Under the pieces are notes generated by a model. That model made no database searches. It saw nothing but the letters and a program-made list of their open reading frames with translations, and had not been told where the DNA came from. A DNA stretch of 64,000 bases from Myxococcaceae bacterium (lineage in GTDB: Bacteria; Myxococcota_A; Polyangia; Polyangiales; Ga0077539). Positions 61,853 to 64,000 of this stretch are shown here, in pieces. Position numbers and translations under genes: made by a program. The stretch lies in contig SCUS01000097.1 in the NCBI GenBank assembly GCA_004297725.1, forward strand, positions 1-64,000. Reading direction: 5' to 3'. How positions within the stretch are numbered: position 1 is the stretch's first letter; the number at the start of each line of letters is the position of its first letter.

Positions 61853-63199
61853 TCACCGATCGTCTGGATCGCGGAGCCCGATGCGCCGCATCGACCGGAA
61901 GACCGTTCCCCGGTCGACCCCGGCGCGGCGCGCCGCCTCGGCCACGTTGCCGCGCGTGTCGGCCAGCAGCCGCGAGAGGTACCAGCGCTCGAAGCGGTCG
62001 GTGAGCTCGGCCTTCGCGGCCCGCAGCGGCAGCGCCTCGAGCCCGCGCACCAGGGCCCCCTCACCTCCGCCCTCGTCGGCCCCCACGTCGGTCGCGAAGG
62101 GCGGGGTCACCTCGAGGATCACGTACTGCTCCAGGTAGTTTCGCAGCTCTCGCACGTTGCCCGGCCAGGTGTGCTGCCCGAGCATCTCGACGAACTCCTC
62201 CGGGACGCTCACGCCCGGCGCCACGCGCCGCTCGGCGCAGATGCGCTTCACCAGCTCGGGCACCAGCACCTCGAGGTCTTCGAGGCGCTCTCGCAGCGCC
62301 GGCATGCGCACCTGGATCACCGCCAGCCGATAGTAGAGGTCGGCCCGGAAGCGCCCCGCGTTCACCTCGCGTCGCAGGTCGCGGTTGGTGGCCGCGACCA
62401 CCCGCACGTCGACCTTCTTCGAGCGCCGGCCGCCCACCCGGCGCACCTCCGACTCGCCGAGCGCCCGCAGCAGCTTCGGCTGCACGTCGAGGGGCAGCTC
62501 GCCGAGCTCGTCGAGGAAGATCGTCCCTCCGTCAGCGCGCTCGAAGGCCCCTTCGCGGTCGCCCGTCGCCCCGGTGAAGGCCCCGCGCTCGTGCCCGAAG
62601 AGCTCGCTCTCGATGAGCGTCGGCGGGAGCCCCCCGCAGTCGACCACCTCGAAGGGCCGCGCGGCCCGCTCGCTCTCCTGATGCACCGCGCGCGCGGCGA
62701 GCTCCTTGCCCGTGCCGCTCTCTCCCAGGATGAGCACCGACGCCGTGGTGGGAGCCGCCCGCGCCAGCGTCGCATAGACCTGCCGCATCGCCGCCGAGGC
62801 GCCGAGCAGCGCCCCGTACGACACCGAGCTCGACAGCGGCAGCGTGGCGCGGGCCCCGTCGAGGGTGATCTGCACCTTCGAGCGCCCGAGCTTGAGCACG
62901 GCCGTCTCCGTGAGCCGCCCCTCGCGCACCATCATCGTGCCGATGGCGGTGCCGTTGGTGCTCCCGAGGTCGCGCAGCACCACGCCGTCGACCGCCGCCT
63001 CGAGCTCGAGGTGATAGCGGCTCACGGTCGTGTCGGTGAGCCGCAGCGTCGCGTCGTCGGCGGTGCCGACGGTGAGCCGCCCCTCGATCGAGGTCGCGCG
63101 GGCGCCCTTGTCGGGCCCTTCGATCACCTCGGCCCCGAAGGCGCGCACCACGACCGTGAGGTCGTTCATCCGGATCGTCGACGGCGCTGGGTCGCTCAC
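61853..63199 (-). CDS. sigma54-dependent transcription activator with FHA domain
   Basis: The protein has about 448 residues from GTG 63199. The N-terminal FHA domain spans residues about 25-110 (TVSRYHLELEAAVDGVVLRDLGSTNGT). The AAA+ domain has Walker A GESGTGKE (159-166), the sigma54-contact loop GAFTGA (206-211), Walker B TIFLDELGELP and the R-finger region. The C-terminal Fis-type helix-turn-helix is RGNVAEAARRAGVDRGTVFRSMRRIGL. It remodels sigma54 holoenzyme at -24/-12 promoters, probably in response to Ser/Thr phosphorylation read by the FHA domain. The two sigma54 promoters at 49.8-50.1 kb are possible targets, not shown. Confidence 0.94.
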   Translation of the reverse strand: MSDPAPSTIRMNDLTVVVRAFGAEVIEGPDKGARATSIEGRLTVGTADDATLRLTDTTVSRYHLELEAAVDGVVLRDLGSTNGTAIGTMMVREGRLTETAVLKLGRSKVQITLDGARATLPLSSSVSYGALLGASAAMRQVYATLARAAPTTASVLILGESGTGKELAARAVHQESERAARPFEVVDCGGLPPTLIESELFGHERGAFTGATGDREGAFERADGGTIFLDELGELPLDVQPKLLRALGESEVRRVGGRRSKKVDVRVVAATNRDLRREVNAGRFRADLYYRLAVIQVRMPALRERLEDLEVLVPELVKRICAERRVAPGVSVPEEFVEMLGQHTWPGNVRELRNYLEQYVILEVTPPFATDVGADEGGGEGALVRGLEALPLRAAKAELTDRFERWYLSRLLADTRGNVAEAARRAGVDRGTVFRSMRRIGLRDPDDR

Positions 63200-63208
63200 G
63201 GCGCGGGA

Positions 63209-63214
63209 GGTATA
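63209..63214 (-). promoter_or_regulatory. candidate -10 element of FHA-sigma54 activator gene
   Basis: The minus strand reads TATACC, 9 nt before GTG 63199. The rest of the gap up to 63463 shows only GC-rich sequence with short CCGCCACGC repeats. Confidence 0.4.
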
Positions 63215-63463
63215 ACCCGGCCCTCGACGGCGGCGCAGCACCTGCGTGGCACCGCCGCCACGCATGGGGGCGCGGCCGCCACGCACGACGCCGCTCGGAG
63301 CGGTGTGTGCGCGCTCCCTGCCCCGATGATTCCCGGGGATTCTCTGCGGCACGACCGGTGCTCGAGGGCTTCGCACCACGCGCCACGGGGCGACCACCCA
63401 CGGCTCTCCATTCCGGGGCGCCGCGTGGACACCCGCCCGAGGCGCTCCCCACCGGAGGCACCC

Positions 63464-64000
63464 ATGCGACCCCTCTCCCTCTCGGCTCTCCTCTCGCTCG
63501 CGCTCTCGGGATGCACCATCACGACGGTGGGCAGGCCCATCTCGTACACGTCTCGCCCCGTCGTCGCGGCCAACGTCACCCCCGTCGCCAGCGCCTGCGA
63601 CGTCCTCTGCGGCGCGCCGGCGGGATGCCGCACCGCCGTCCATCGCGCGTACAACCCGGGCAGCGGCGAGCATTTCTACACATCGACGCGCGGCGAGGGC
63701 GCGGCGCAGGGGTTCAACGAGGAGGCCGCGAACTACTTCTACCTGTCGTCCGCCCCGGCCCCCGGCCTCGTGCCGCTGCACCGCTGCCTGATGAACTACG
63801 GCAAGCACTTCTACACGACGGCGCCGAACTGCGAGGGCGTGACGCCCGGCACCGAGGAGGGAACCCTCGGCTACCTCTCGACGACGCCGCAGTGCGGGTC
63901 GGTGCCGCTGTTTCGCAGCTACAACCCGGGCTCCAACGACCACTTCTACACGACCGACCCGGCCGAGCACGCCCGCGCGACGCACGGCGGGGGGTGGAAC
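63464..64000 (+). CDS. DUF5648-type lipoprotein, truncated by the window end
   Basis: The reading frame runs without a stop to the window end, 179 codons. ATG 63464 has GGAGG 5 nt upstream. A lipobox (LALSGC) is at residue 17. DUF5648-type repeats follow: YNPGSGEHFYTST, NYGKHFYTTAPNC and YNPGSNDHFYTTD, each with a His-Phe-Tyr-Thr core. The family is exported and of unknown function, often found with adhesins or secreted enzymes. The C-terminus lies outside the window. Confidence 0.85.
   Translation, partial: MRPLSLSALLSLALSGCTITTVGRPISYTSRPVVAANVTPVASACDVLCGAPAGCRTAVHRAYNPGSGEHFYTSTRGEGAAQGFNEEAANYFYLSSAPAPGLVPLHRCLMNYGKHFYTTAPNCEGVTPGTEEGTLGYLSTTPQCGSVPLFRSYNPGSNDHFYTTDPAEHARATHGGGWN

Overview
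The window is very GC-rich, gene-dense DNA whose gene content points to a delta-proteobacterium-like myxobacterium, most likely a Polyangiales/Sandaracinaceae relative. This is an inference from gene content, not from a marker gene. The supporting features are Cys-rich DUF4215 repeats, a MYXO-CTERM-like C-terminal anchor, RCC1-repeat lipoproteins, Asp-Thr-Gly-Pro linkers, a eukaryotic-type Ser/Thr kinase next to an FHA-domain sigma54 activator, a kinase-like protein without catalytic residues, and many extracytoplasmic lipoproteins. I see no tRNA, rRNA, CRISPR array, prophage or replication origin.

Layout. 0-20 kb is mostly housekeeping and envelope genes: a HEAT-repeat protein, an SppA protease fused to a barrel-like domain, a TPR protein, a REP-type tyrosine transposase inside a 128-bp inverted repeat, a Cof-type HAD phosphatase, a zinc-ribbon pseudokinase, an aspartate aminotransferase, a cupredoxin-like lipoprotein, DJ-1/PfpI and GFA proteins, an MbnP/MbnH pair, a WD40 protein, a patatin, a CHAD protein, PcnB, an FKBP (SlyD type) and GpmI. 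20.4-22 kb holds a membrane-anchored GltB-like flavoprotein. 22-35 kb holds an FHA/winged-helix regulator divergent from a 12-kb, tightly coupled five-gene operon: DUF4132, a 1587-aa unknown, MoxR AAA+, a DUF5682-VWA fusion and a SWIM protein. It resembles the E. coli yehI/L/M/P/Q set. 39.3-42.5 kb is a small island with an AAA ATPase and a DUF4276 (Toprim-like) protein, bracketed by paired 22-bp palindromic repeats. 42.5-49.7 kb has a Rossmann protein, a DUF1624 membrane protein, a beta-propeller/di-heme lipoprotein, a DUF4215 protein and a VAO-type flavoenzyme. 50.2-53.6 kb is a sugar-nucleotide operon (manC, algC-like, ROK glucokinase). 53.7-64 kb holds a PDZ multi-spanning membrane protein, an orphan D12 adenine methylase, two convergent RCC1 lipoproteins, a PEGA protein, a Ser/Thr kinase, an FHA-sigma54 activator and a DUF5648 lipoprotein cut by the window end.

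The most striking signal is in the only long non-coding stretch (49,660-50,194). It holds two tandem, paralogous transcription units on the minus strand. Each has an identical sigma54-type (-24/-12) promoter, a long hairpin with a CUCCCCCCA loop, and a terminator-like hairpin whose sequence differs between copies while its pairing is kept. They look like a duplicated pair of sigma54-dependent small RNAs directly downstream of the glucokinase gene. The second most interesting items are the AAA/DUF4276 module between repeat pairs and the MoxR-VWA-SWIM operon.

Many genes carry a TANNNT hexamer only 6-11 nt before the start codon, which suggests that leaderless transcripts are common here.
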